Shown here: piece by piece, positions 32,761 to 41,295 of the stretch
Position numbering within the stretch: the first letter of the stretch is position 1
Layout of the letters: each line of letters opens with the position of its first letter
NCBI RefSeq assembly: GCF_009882945.1
Contig: NZ_WTUY01000024.1
Coordinates: forward strand, 1-64,000
Reading direction: 5' to 3'
DNA from: Alcanivorax sp. DP30
GTDB taxonomy: Bacteria > Pseudomonadota > Gammaproteobacteria > Pseudomonadales > Alcanivoracaceae
DNA: 64,000 nucleotides
The notes under the pieces: generated by a model
Database searches by the model: none
What the model was told of the DNA's origin: nothing
What the model saw: the letters and a program-made list of their open reading frames with translations, nothing else
Position numbers and translations under genes: made by a program

Positions 32761-35217
32761 TTACCACCTGGTCCAGGTTTCCCGCTGGTACTGTTCCACT
32801 TGCTGATCACCCAGCCGGAAAACGTAGAGCCATTGGTTGTCGATGAGCTGACGTACGGTGTCGTGCTGATGGATGACCTGTTCGATCCTTTCCCGGGGTG
32901 CCTCGATAAACACGCTCAGCCGCAGTGGCGTGTGTTGCCAGTGTTCGCCGTCATGCACGGACTGCATCGGCAGACCGATACGCAGGTCGCCACCATTACC
33001 TTCAAAGACGCCCAGTTTTCCGCCTACCACATTGTGTAGTGTCTTGTTGCCGCTACCGAACCGCAGGTTGTCGACGGTGGAGGCGAAGTACTGCATGTTG
33101 ATCCAGTTCGCCACTACCATGGGGGCGGTCATGATCTGAGCCAGCCGCTCGCCGTCTGGGTCGGTGCGGTAATCGTAGTCATGCAGGAAGCTGCGCCCCT
33201 GCAGGTCCAGACCCCGCGTCCGTGACCGTGGCGCTATCATCATGGCGGCGTTGTTGGCGAGGGCCCACTCCGGCCGGGTCTGCGACCAGTCATTGGCCCG
33301 GTGACGCAGTGCCCGTGACAGGGCGTCGGGCTTTTCCTGCAGCTCGGCCAGTCCCAGTCTTGTGGCTTTTTCGGCACAGGCGCCGCGCTGTGCCTGATTC
33401 AGCTGTTGCTGGATGGAGGCCAGGGCGTCCCGGTGGCTCTCGGGCAGCCGTGCCAGGTCAAGCAGCGTCACTTCCTCGGTGACGGTGTTGTGCAGGCCGG
33501 CCAGGAAATGGGTGCTGTCGGGGATCGCAATGCCCGCATCCTGCATCCGTTCCCGCACGGCCGGATCGTTGAGCAGGTTGGCCAGTGTCCGCGCATTCAC
33601 ATCGCCGCTTTGGCCGCAACAGGCGCCGCAATCCAGTGCCGCCTGATGCGGGTTGTTGCGGGTCTGGCTGCCATGGCCGAGCAGCAACACCAGGGGGGCA
33701 AAGCCGGAGGTCAGCCCCATGCCGGTGAGGATCCGGCAGGCGAGTTCCGCCTGCTGTTGCGTATCGCCAGCGGTGGCGCTGTCCAGTCGCGGGCTTAACG
33801 CGGCAGCGTCTTTACTGGACAGGCCGTTCCGGGTCTCCGCTACCAGCGGGGCCTGGCTGGGCAGGGTCTGCTTGATCAGCTTGAACAGGTAACCTAGTCC
33901 CAGTGATTCCACCAGCACAAAGCCGGACAGGGGCATGGCCTTGAAGCGGCTCCAGCTGTGGTGGTGGCGCAGGTGGGATTGCCGCTTGCGGGTGATGGCC
34001 TGGTCCTGGCTGTCGCTGCCGCTGGTGTCGGTGACGGTCATGACCGGGCTCAGCAAGCCGGGTAACTGGGGCCGCTGCAGATCAGTGCCCAGGGGCTCAT
34101 AGCGGATGGGCAGGCCGAAAAAGCCGGCAAAGCCCAGGGTCTGAATATGCGGGGACTGGGCTTCCAGGTGACGCCGGAATACTTCCGAGCGCACATCAAT
34201 ACAGAAAGCTGCCTGCACCTGGGGCAGGGTCCTGTCCGCCTTGTCATGTGGCGCGGTCAGGGTGTGAATCAGCCTGCGCTGATAGCTGATTTCCTGGGCC
34301 CGTTGCCAGATCAGGGTGGCCGGCAAGGTGTCTGCTTGCCGAAGGTGGATTGACCAGGCGCCTTGCCACTGCGTCCAGGGGGCGTCCGGGGCGCGGCTGC
34401 CGTCATCGATCAAGCATTCCCAGCTCAACCTGATGGCAAGCAGGTGCACCAGGGTGTCATCGTCCTTGCCTGTCAGCTGCGCCTCCCAGTTCAGGTAGGC
34501 ACACCAGGCTGCCCAGCCGCTGATCCGGCCCAGCACCGCCTGCAGATAGTGAGTGATGTCGTCCCGGGCAATGCCCAGTTGCTGGATGGCCTGTTGAATC
34601 TGCGCGCGCGGTTGCGCGGCCAGCTGGCTAGCCCTTGCTGACAGCTGCGGCGTTTTCATGAGCATGGCGATGCCGTGATCCGTGCCGACCGCGTTGCGCC
34701 ATTGTTGATAGAGTGGCGCGGACTGGTTGGGACGCCACTGGGATTGATGGTGATCGAAGTAGGCAGCACAGAACTGGGAGATCTGGTGGGTGATGGTGTC
34801 ACACCAGGCCGGTTCGCGATGCAGATCACGATGCCGGTCCAGGGTGTCGGACAGCAACGGGGCCGGGGTGAGCGGCGCGGTTTGCGTCTCCAGTGCGTCC
34901 AGCAATGTTTCGACAGACCGGGCCGGGTCCAGTTCGTCCCGGGCCTGCGCCAGGGCGTCAGCGTCGATCTCGCCGCTCTGCCAGGCGCGCTGATAGTCAC
35001 CGGCGCTCAGGGCCATGGGGCTGCCAGCCAACCGTGCCAGTTGCGCGGCGGTTTGGGTGAACGGCTGATCCCGGTGTCCCCAGTAAGGGTTGACGGCGAT
35101 CATGCGGTCCAGCGGCCAGGTGGGGGCGATCCGCGATATGCTGGTCTGGATGGCGGCATTGATTGCTGCCTCAAGGTCATCCTCGTGGGCCATGTTTGCC
35201 AGGGGCTGTGTGCTCAT
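32761..35217 (-). CDS. dabA: DabA, zinc-dependent subunit of the DAB inorganic-carbon pump (DUF2309)
   Basis: This 818-residue protein is a DUF2309/DabA subunit. DabA resembles a beta-carbonic anhydrase and, coupled to cation flow through DabB, makes CO2 hydration one-directional so that bicarbonate accumulates in the cell. The zinc ligands described for Halothiobacillus DabA (Cys, Asp, His, Cys) have clear counterparts: Cys339 and Asp341 in FCIDVRSE, His515 in LLGHGS and Cys530 in ALDCGACCG, the last two 15 residues apart as in the reference. ATG 35217 overlaps the dabB stop codon by 4 bases, indicating translational coupling. Confidence 0.93.
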   Translation of the reverse strand: MSTQPLANMAHEDDLEAAINAAIQTSISRIAPTWPLDRMIAVNPYWGHRDQPFTQTAAQLARLAGSPMALSAGDYQRAWQSGEIDADALAQARDELDPARSVETLLDALETQTAPLTPAPLLSDTLDRHRDLHREPAWCDTITHQISQFCAAYFDHHQSQWRPNQSAPLYQQWRNAVGTDHGIAMLMKTPQLSARASQLAAQPRAQIQQAIQQLGIARDDITHYLQAVLGRISGWAAWCAYLNWEAQLTGKDDDTLVHLLAIRLSWECLIDDGSRAPDAPWTQWQGAWSIHLRQADTLPATLIWQRAQEISYQRRLIHTLTAPHDKADRTLPQVQAAFCIDVRSEVFRRHLEAQSPHIQTLGFAGFFGLPIRYEPLGTDLQRPQLPGLLSPVMTVTDTSGSDSQDQAITRKRQSHLRHHHSWSRFKAMPLSGFVLVESLGLGYLFKLIKQTLPSQAPLVAETRNGLSSKDAAALSPRLDSATAGDTQQQAELACRILTGMGLTSGFAPLVLLLGHGSQTRNNPHQAALDCGACCGQSGDVNARTLANLLNDPAVRERMQDAGIAIPDSTHFLAGLHNTVTEEVTLLDLARLPESHRDALASIQQQLNQAQRGACAEKATRLGLAELQEKPDALSRALRHRANDWSQTRPEWALANNAAMMIAPRSRTRGLDLQGRSFLHDYDYRTDPDGERLAQIMTAPMVVANWINMQYFASTVDNLRFGSGNKTLHNVVGGKLGVFEGNGGDLRIGLPMQSVHDGEHWQHTPLRLSVFIEAPRERIEQVIHQHDTVRQLIDNQWLYVFRLGDQQVEQYQRETWTRW

Positions 35218-36767
35218 GCCGGTTCTCCGTTGTCGGTGGCAAAACGATGGACCCGGGTCTGGGCCTGGGCCGGTTTCAGTTTGATGGGCCAGATCGGGAA
35301 GGTGACCCGGGTAAAGAGTTCATCCAGATAGAAGCCGTGGTATGCCCAGGGATACAGGGTGCTGGCGAGCTTGCCGTCGGGGTATTTCTGCAGCCAGAAC
35401 TGCAGCCCGTAAAGACCGGAGAAGCACAGGATGACCGCAGCGGTCTGCAGCAGGTTGACCGGGCTGCTGTGTGGCGCGATAGCCGAGAACAGCACATGCC
35501 AGCCCAGGTAAAGCTGGGTAAGCAACAGCACCATGAAGGCGCCGCGGGCCATCAGGCCGGCACGCCAGCCCTGCTCACCGCTGAGCAGCGGGCCAAGCCC
35601 CAGGGCGACGATGACCAGCGCGGCAACCGGCACCGACAGCGCCGGGAAAACGCTCTGCCAGCCCCACAGCGATGCGCCAACCAGGGCACCACTGAGCAAG
35701 CCGGAGGTCAGGTAATGACCGGGCCAGCCACGGTCGGCCCCGCCGGTGAAGTACGCCTGTTGCCGAACCATGGCAACGGTTTCGCCGGCGCTGAGGAAGG
35801 CATGGGCCTTGTACAGGGAGTGGGCCAGCAGATGCAGCAGGGCCAACTCATACAGGCCCAGGCCGATTTCCAGCAGCATGAAACCCATCTGGGCACAGGT
35901 CGACCAGGCCAGCCGCACCTTGATGCTGACACGGGTCATCATCACCAGGCTGGCCAGCACCGCAGTGGTGGTGCCCGCCAGGACCAGAATCCCTTGCGCA
36001 ATGACCGCCTGATTAAGCAGGTCGGCCAGGCGGATCAGGATGAAGCCGCCAATATTGACGATGCCGGCGTGCAGCAGGGCAGACACTGGCGTGGGCGCCT
36101 CCATCACCTGGATCAGCCAGCCGTGCAGTGGTAGCTGTGCGGTTTTCAGGATCACCGCCAGCACGATCATCAGCGCTGCCAGTTGCATGGAAAGCGGCAG
36201 GTCGGGGTGTGTCGCCAGATAGTGACGTAGCCCGTCAAGCTGCAGGGTGCCGCAGGCGTGGTAGATCAGTAGCAGGGCAACGATCAGGCAAAGCTCTGCG
36301 AGCCGGCTTACCAGGAATTTTTTGTGGGCCACAATCTGTGCCGTTTTGCGCTCGGCGTAATGGGTCAGCAGGAAATGCATACCGATACTGGTGCCGGACC
36401 AGGCCAGGGTGATCACCAGCAAATGCTGGCTCGCCAACAGCACACCGACACAGGCGATGGTGAACAGCATGGCGCTGACGAAACGCTGTTGCTGACGCTC
36501 CCCGGTCAGGTAGCGGGACGAGAAATGGATGATGACCCAGCCCAGCAGCGCCACCAGTGAGGCGGTGGTTAATCCGAGCAGATCCGGTGAGGGCTTGGCT
36601 GTATGAAAGGGGAAGATCACCATCATGGCCGCGCCAAGACAGAGCAAAAGTGCAAGGCGCCCGGTATGACGGGCGGTGGCCCAGTGGTGTTTCGGTTGCA
36701 CCATTACCAGCAGCCAGCCGAGCAGGTAGGTGGCGGGTAGAAGCCAGGGGGTGATGAAAGCCTGCAT
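35214..36767 (-). CDS. dabB: DabB, NuoL/Mrp-like membrane subunit of the DAB pump
   Basis: This 517-residue multi-spanning protein belongs to the proton-conducting NuoL/MrpA antiporter family. It has the segments QLPLHGWLIQVMEAPTPVSALLHAGIVNIGGFILIRL and KVRLAWSTCAQMGFMLLEIGLGLYELALLHLLAHSLYKAHAFL, which contain the Lys and His residues typical of these channels. It partners DabA: ion flow through DabB drives CO2 capture. Length is short compared with NuoL, as usual for DabB. GGAG lies 7 bases before ATG 36767. It is the first gene of the operon, divergent from the LysR gene. Confidence 0.92.
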   Translation of the reverse strand: MQAFITPWLLPATYLLGWLLVMVQPKHHWATARHTGRLALLLCLGAAMMVIFPFHTAKPSPDLLGLTTASLVALLGWVIIHFSSRYLTGERQQQRFVSAMLFTIACVGVLLASQHLLVITLAWSGTSIGMHFLLTHYAERKTAQIVAHKKFLVSRLAELCLIVALLLIYHACGTLQLDGLRHYLATHPDLPLSMQLAALMIVLAVILKTAQLPLHGWLIQVMEAPTPVSALLHAGIVNIGGFILIRLADLLNQAVIAQGILVLAGTTTAVLASLVMMTRVSIKVRLAWSTCAQMGFMLLEIGLGLYELALLHLLAHSLYKAHAFLSAGETVAMVRQQAYFTGGADRGWPGHYLTSGLLSGALVGASLWGWQSVFPALSVPVAALVIVALGLGPLLSGEQGWRAGLMARGAFMVLLLTQLYLGWHVLFSAIAPHSSPVNLLQTAAVILCFSGLYGLQFWLQKYPDGKLASTLYPWAYHGFYLDELFTRVTFPIWPIKLKPAQAQTRVHRFATDNGEPA

Positions 36768-36873
36768 GCTGTAACTCCAATACCGGGTAACGACGGGGGC
36801 GATATTGCGAATCTGGCGCCATTTTGTAAAATAGATATTTATTGCTGATTCGTTCTATTTAAGAGAATGATTT

Positions 36874-37764
36874 ATGAGAGGACTGAATTTCCACCATCTC
36901 TATTACTTCTGGATGGTGGCCAAGGAAGGCCACCTGACGCGGGTGGCAAAGCAGCTCCATGTCTCCCAGTCCGCGCTGTCCTCACAGATTCGCCAGTTGC
37001 AGGATCAACTGGGGCATGAACTGTTCACCCGGGAAGGGCGAGTCCTCAAGCTGACGGAAATCGGGCATGTGGTGCTGGAGTACGCGGAAAGCATCTTCAA
37101 CCTGGGCAGTGAGCTGTTGTCACTGACGGAAAATGGGGAGCTGCAGCAGTTGCGCCGGCTCCGTGTCGGTTCCGTGGCGACCCTGTCCCGAAACTTCCAG
37201 GAAAACTTCCTGCGCCCGATTATCAGCGAACCGGAAATCCGGCTGGAGATACGTTCGGCCACACTGGAGGAACTGCTGGAATTACTCCGGGTGCATAAAC
37301 TTGATGTGATCCTCTCCAACCGCGCCGTGGTCTCGGACACCACCAACGCCCTGCGTTGCCAGAAAATTGCCCAGCAACGGGTCTGCATTGTGGGGCCACC
37401 TGGAGAGGGGGCAAAAGCGTTTCGTTTTCCTCAGGATCTGGCGGCAACCCGATTGTTGTTACCGGGACCGAGCAGTGAAATTCGCGGTCAGTTTGATGTG
37501 CTGATGGGGCAGCTCGGCATTGAGTTCGAGGTGGGGGCCGAGGTAGATGACATGGCCATGTTGCGGCTGCTGGCCCGTGACTCGGGGCGCCTGGCAGTGG
37601 TGCCGGAAGTGGTTGTTCAGGATGAGCTGCGTAATGGGGTGCTGCAAACCTACCGGGAGTTGGATGACATCGTGGAAAATTTCTACGCGATCACGGCCAT
37701 GCGGCATTTCGAGCTGCTGCCGCTGAACGTGCTGCTGGAAAATTCACGCAACGATTTTCTCTAA
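36874..37764 (+). CDS. LysR-family regulator, NhaR-like, of the dab operon
   Basis: This 296-residue LysR protein has the N-terminal winged helix (LNFHHLYYFWMVAKEGHLTRVAKQLHVSQSALSSQIRQLQDQLG) with the phrasing typical of NhaR, followed by a substrate-binding-like effector domain. NhaR responds to Na+ in E. coli. It is divergent from dabB with a 106-base gap that contains an AT-rich imperfect dyad around 36828-36843, so control of dabBA is likely. LysR genes are frequent neighbours of DAB operons. The signal (CO2 limitation, pH or Na+) cannot be read. Confidence 0.9.
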   Translation: MRGLNFHHLYYFWMVAKEGHLTRVAKQLHVSQSALSSQIRQLQDQLGHELFTREGRVLKLTEIGHVVLEYAESIFNLGSELLSLTENGELQQLRRLRVGSVATLSRNFQENFLRPIISEPEIRLEIRSATLEELLELLRVHKLDVILSNRAVVSDTTNALRCQKIAQQRVCIVGPPGEGAKAFRFPQDLAATRLLLPGPSSEIRGQFDVLMGQLGIEFEVGAEVDDMAMLRLLARDSGRLAVVPEVVVQDELRNGVLQTYRELDDIVENFYAITAMRHFELLPLNVLLENSRNDFL

Positions 37765-37789
37765 GTCCGGCCTTGCGCCTTTTTGCCGA

Positions 37790-38287
37790 TCATATGATCA
37801 GCCTTGCCACCCATCCGCCAACATATAAACCAGCCCCAAATATCCCGTGAGTGAGCAGGCTTTGCAGGCGCGCCTTGTTGGGCGCCGGGGTTTTCGCGGC
37901 AGCGATGCCTGCGCCCATGCCGGGCTGCATCAGCAGGAAGGGAGCGGCAACGGTCACGATACCCGTCAGTAATGCCGGACCCAGAGTTGGGGATTCCAGC
38001 CATTGCGGCCCGGTGACGAGCACCAGCAAGCCGGCAAATACCATGCCTGTGAAGTAATGAAACAACCATCCTGCCAGCTGTTCTCCGCGCATGACGGCGG
38101 CCTTGCCAATGGCGGGATGCCGGAAGCGGCCACGGCGCATGTGTAGCAGCCAGCGGCCTACCAGCCCGTAGTTGGGTGGGGCAACGCCAAGCAGCGGTTG
38201 TCTTAGCCAGCCCCATGCATCCATGACCAGCGTGGCGCTGCCGCCTATGATGACGACACTGACAAAATACGTGATGAAGCTGTCCAT
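37790..38287 (-). CDS. DUF2938-family membrane protein
   Basis: This 165-residue protein has four hydrophobic segments and the DUF2938 pattern (GGSATLVMDAWGWLRQPLLG; NYGLVGRWLLHMRRGRF; HYFTGMVFAGLLV; PGMGAGIAAAKTP). Function of the family is unknown. ATG 38287 follows GGAGG. It is transcribed from a MerR-type promoter with a 19-base spacer and is divergent from the merR-like gene, which is almost certainly its activator. Confidence 0.87.
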   Translation of the reverse strand: MDSFITYFVSVVIIGGSATLVMDAWGWLRQPLLGVAPPNYGLVGRWLLHMRRGRFRHPAIGKAAVMRGEQLAGWLFHYFTGMVFAGLLVLVTGPQWLESPTLGPALLTGIVTVAAPFLLMQPGMGAGIAAAKTPAPNKARLQSLLTHGIFGAGLYVGGWVARLII

Positions 38288-38315
38288 GGGGGCCTCCGGG
38301 CGATGATTTGGTGGT

Positions 38316-38346
38316 AACGTACAACTTCAAGTCAGCTTGAGGTCAA
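38316..38346 (-). promoter_or_regulatory. MerR-type promoter with a SoxR-box-like palindrome
   Basis: On the minus strand TTGACC (-35, 38346-38341) and TACGTT (-10, 38321-38316) are 19 bases apart, the stretched spacing that MerR proteins correct by twisting DNA. The palindrome CTTCAAGTCAGCTTGAGG (38325-38342) fills the spacer and resembles the soxS operator. Confidence 0.78.
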
Positions 38347-38350
38347 GGCC

Positions 38351-38806
38351 ATGCTGGATATTTCTGAAGTGGCGCAGCGCACCGGCGTGCCTGCGTCTAC
38401 CTTGCGATATTACGAAGAGAAAGGGTTGATCGTTTCAACCGGACGCCGCGGGTTGAAACGAATATTTGCGCCCGCTGTACTCGATCAGCTCTCACTGATC
38501 GCCCTGGGACAGGCGGCGGGTTTTTCGCTGGAAGAAATCGGACGGATGTTTTCAGCCAATGGCGAAGCCAGAATTGATCGCAAAGCGTTGAGCGCAAAAG
38601 CCGACGAGCTGGATGAGACCATCATGAAGCTGAGTGCCATGCGCGATGGTTTGCAGCATGCCGCCCGCTGCAGGGCGCCAAGTCACCTTGAGTGTCCTAC
38701 CTTTCGCCGCTTGATGAAGTTGGCATCTGCTCGGGTACAGAAAGATAATAAAGCGGTGAACAAGGTTCGTCGGGAAAGACTTAACAGAGCGGTGGAGGGG
38801 GGTTAG
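38351..38806 (+). CDS. MerR-family transcriptional activator
   Basis: This 151-residue regulator has the N-terminal MerR winged helix (ISEVAQRTGVPASTLRYYEEKGLI), the dimerisation helix, and two cysteines near the end (ARCRAPSHLECPTF). The four-Cys [2Fe-2S] cluster of SoxR is absent even though the operator looks like a SoxR box, so its signal is something else. It is divergent from the DUF2938 gene, and the shared promoter box lies directly before its start codon, so it probably also represses itself. Confidence 0.9.
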   Translation: MLDISEVAQRTGVPASTLRYYEEKGLIVSTGRRGLKRIFAPAVLDQLSLIALGQAAGFSLEEIGRMFSANGEARIDRKALSAKADELDETIMKLSAMRDGLQHAARCRAPSHLECPTFRRLMKLASARVQKDNKAVNKVRRERLNRAVEGG

Positions 38807-38839
38807 GGTGAATGAAAACGTAAACATGGATGTTTTGAT

Positions 38840-39880
38840 GTGAAAGCATGGTTTTTTGCGAGACAGTTGTTTCGGTGGTTTGTGGTCTCTTTGATTTTTT
38901 TTATGGGGGAGGCCAGGGCGAGCAGTGACAAACTCACCATTCTTAACTGGGAAGGCTATCTCGCCCCGAAGGTGGTGCAGAAGTTTGAACGCACAAATAA
39001 TGTGGAAGTAAAACAGATTCTTTTTGACGAAGAAGCTGACATTGTGCCGCTTTTGGAAAAACATAAAGACCAGGTAGATCTGGTGGTGGCATCAACACTG
39101 ACCATGAACAAACTGAAAGCGCGAGGCTCCCTTTTGCCGCTTGAGAAGGCATTGTTGCCAAATACGAAATTGATTAAAAATCGTTGGCAAAGTGATTCTG
39201 ATTATGTGGTTCCTTACACTTGGGGGACTACCGGGTTTGCCTGGCGTAGTGACAGGTTGGAGCGTGGGCCGAAAAACTGGACAGAGTTTTTTTCACTGGT
39301 GGAACGCTTTCCCGGCAAAGTCGCACTGATTTCCGATCCGGGAGAGTATTTGTTGGCCGCGCACTTCGCACTGGGCAATGATCGCCCCTTCAGGACGGCG
39401 TCGGAGGTAAATTTGGCGGCCGCTTATTTACGCGGTTTTGATGGCAAGCTGCGGTATCTTGAAAGCGATACGTCTGAGTCTAACCCGCTGATCAGTGGTG
39501 ATTTGGTTTTGATGCAAACCTGGAATGGTGATGCAGCCTTCTTGCACAATCATCATGATGCTCGGGTCAGATATGCGATTCCCGAGGATGGCTGCATGAT
39601 CTGGCAGGACAGCTTTGCCATCAGTGCGGAAGCATCATCCCCCAGCCTGGCGCATCAATTTATCAATTTTATGAACGAGGGGCGTATCGCAGGCGCCAAC
39701 GCCTCTTACCTGGGTTTCGCATCCAGTAACCCATTGGCGTTGCTGTATGCGGATGGCGATTATGTTAATGATCCGATCATTCGTCCCAGTCTGGCTGGGC
39801 TGGACGATTGCTATTTCTACGATACCTATCCTGACCAAGTGTCCCGCGCCATCAGTGATTCATTGCCTGAGAGAAAATGA
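38840..39880 (+). CDS. PotD-like extracellular solute-binding protein, orphan
   Basis: This 346-residue periplasmic binding protein opens with a signal peptide (WFVVSLIFFMGEARA) and LTILNWEGYLAPKVVQKFER, the hallmark of PotD/PotF polyamine-binding proteins (type 2 fold). Further matches are VVASTLTMNKLKARGSLLPL, VPYTWGTTGFAWRSD and a hinge near WNGDAAFL. Polyamines, or a related organic cation, are the likely ligand. No ABC permease or ATPase gene is adjacent, so it either serves a distant transporter or acts as a sensor. The start is GTG 38840, without a strong ribosome site, 34 bases after merR. Confidence 0.85.
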   Translation: MKAWFFARQLFRWFVVSLIFFMGEARASSDKLTILNWEGYLAPKVVQKFERTNNVEVKQILFDEEADIVPLLEKHKDQVDLVVASTLTMNKLKARGSLLPLEKALLPNTKLIKNRWQSDSDYVVPYTWGTTGFAWRSDRLERGPKNWTEFFSLVERFPGKVALISDPGEYLLAAHFALGNDRPFRTASEVNLAAAYLRGFDGKLRYLESDTSESNPLISGDLVLMQTWNGDAAFLHNHHDARVRYAIPEDGCMIWQDSFAISAEASSPSLAHQFINFMNEGRIAGANASYLGFASSNPLALLYADGDYVNDPIIRPSLAGLDDCYFYDTYPDQVSRAISDSLPERK

Positions 39881-40069
39881 TCCAGGGGGGCTTCCCCGTT
39901 CCGTTCCCCATCGAACAGTCCTGCTTTTCAGTCCCATCGCTATTCGGCGTCTATCACTCTTTGATACGAGGAGTGCCAAAGTAATTGGCTCCACGCGACC
40001 TGTTGCACGGTGTCTTTTTCGCGACACTATCAGCTTGTCAATCAACCCTGCCTGCCGAGAGGAATGAGC

Positions 40070-41218
40070 ATGAAGGCTGTCGTTTGTCACCACGGTGACT
40101 TTGAGGTTCAGGATGTTGCCGAGCCGGAGCCCGGCAAGGGACAGATCCTGCTGAATGTGTTGCGTTGCGGTATCTGCGGATCGGACCTGCATGCGCGCCA
40201 TCATGCGGATGAACTGGCAGAAGCCACCGAGCGCGTTGGCTATCCACATATCATGCGCAGCCATGAGCATGTGGTGCTGGGGCATGAGTTTGTGGGGGAG
40301 ATTGCAGATTACGGCGCAAAGACTCACCGCCGTTGGAAGCCGGGCAAGCGCGTTGTGGCCATGCCCATGCGCCGCAGTAACGGGGTGGCGCATCTGACCG
40401 GGCTGTCTGCAGCGGCCCCCGGCGCCTATGCGGAACGGGTGCTGGTGGAAGAGTCGCTGGCCTTTCCGGTCACCAACGGCATATCGGATGACCATGCTGC
40501 CCTGACGGAACCCATGGCAGTGTCCCTGCATGCGGTGAATCGCGCCGAGATTCGCCGCCGTGATACGGCGATTGTGATCGGTTGCGGGCCCATCGGTCTG
40601 GGCGTGATTGCCATGCTCAAGGCCAAGGGTGTTCGCCACATTGTGGCCAGTGATTTTTCGCCGACGCGGCGCAAACTGGCCAAGGCCATGGGCGCCCATG
40701 TGGTGGTGGACCCGTCACAGGGCAGCCCCTATGAAGGCCTGGCTAAGCGCGGATTTGTGGTGAATGCTCCGCAGTTGTTTGATATGGCCCTGGATGGCAT
40801 GTCGATGCTGCGAATGACGCCGCTGCCCTGGGAGCCACTATGGCGCGCGGCGGAAGTGGCCGGCGTCACCAACCCGAAACGGCCGGTGATCTTTGAGTGT
40901 GTGGGCGTCCCCGGGGTGATCGACAGCATTATCGCGGAAGCCCCACTGCGCTCCTGTATCGTGGTGGCGGGGGTCTGCATGAAGCAGGACCAGTTCTTCC
41001 CGGTAAATGCCATCAACAAGGAAATCGATCTGCGCTTTGCGCTGGGGTACATGCCCATCGAGTTCCGCGATGCCTTGCACATGATCGCCGAGGGGAAAGT
41101 GAATGTGGATCCTCTGATTACCGGCACGGTGGGGTTGTCCGGTGTGGATGAAGCCTTCACCGCGCTGGGTAATCCGGAGCAGCATGCCAAAATTCTGATT
41201 GATCCCCGGAAGGCGTAG
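40070..41218 (+). CDS. Zinc-dependent alcohol dehydrogenase (MDR family)
   Basis: This 382-residue NAD(P)-dependent dehydrogenase has GroES-like and Rossmann domains. Catalytic zinc ligands appear as Cys36 in CGICGSD and His72-Glu73 in LGHEFVGE. The nucleotide motif is VIGCGPIGLGVIAMLKAKG. The structural-zinc loop with four cysteines is missing, as in some members of the family. Its substrate is probably an aliphatic or aromatic alcohol. ATG 40070 is chosen over ATG 40064 because GAGAGGA ends just before the latter. It is convergent with the GMC oxidoreductase; a shared role in alcohol oxidation is plausible. Confidence 0.9.
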   Translation: MKAVVCHHGDFEVQDVAEPEPGKGQILLNVLRCGICGSDLHARHHADELAEATERVGYPHIMRSHEHVVLGHEFVGEIADYGAKTHRRWKPGKRVVAMPMRRSNGVAHLTGLSAAAPGAYAERVLVEESLAFPVTNGISDDHAALTEPMAVSLHAVNRAEIRRRDTAIVIGCGPIGLGVIAMLKAKGVRHIVASDFSPTRRKLAKAMGAHVVVDPSQGSPYEGLAKRGFVVNAPQLFDMALDGMSMLRMTPLPWEPLWRAAEVAGVTNPKRPVIFECVGVPGVIDSIIAEAPLRSCIVVAGVCMKQDQFFPVNAINKEIDLRFALGYMPIEFRDALHMIAEGKVNVDPLITGTVGLSGVDEAFTALGNPEQHAKILIDPRKA

Positions 41219-41233
41219 CTGGTGTTACTGTTC

Positions 41234-41287
41234 GATCCCGGAACGCATGGCGTTATGTGGCATTCGCAATCCATGCGTGTCCGGATC
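41234..41287. terminator. Large stem-loop between convergent dehydrogenase genes
   Basis: GATCCCGGAACGCATGG pairs with CCATGCGTGTCCGGATC across a 20-base loop, with minor mismatches. It lies between two convergent stop codons, so it is a candidate bidirectional terminator, though no T-run follows. Confidence 0.5.
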
Positions 41288-41295
41288 GGTGCGGG

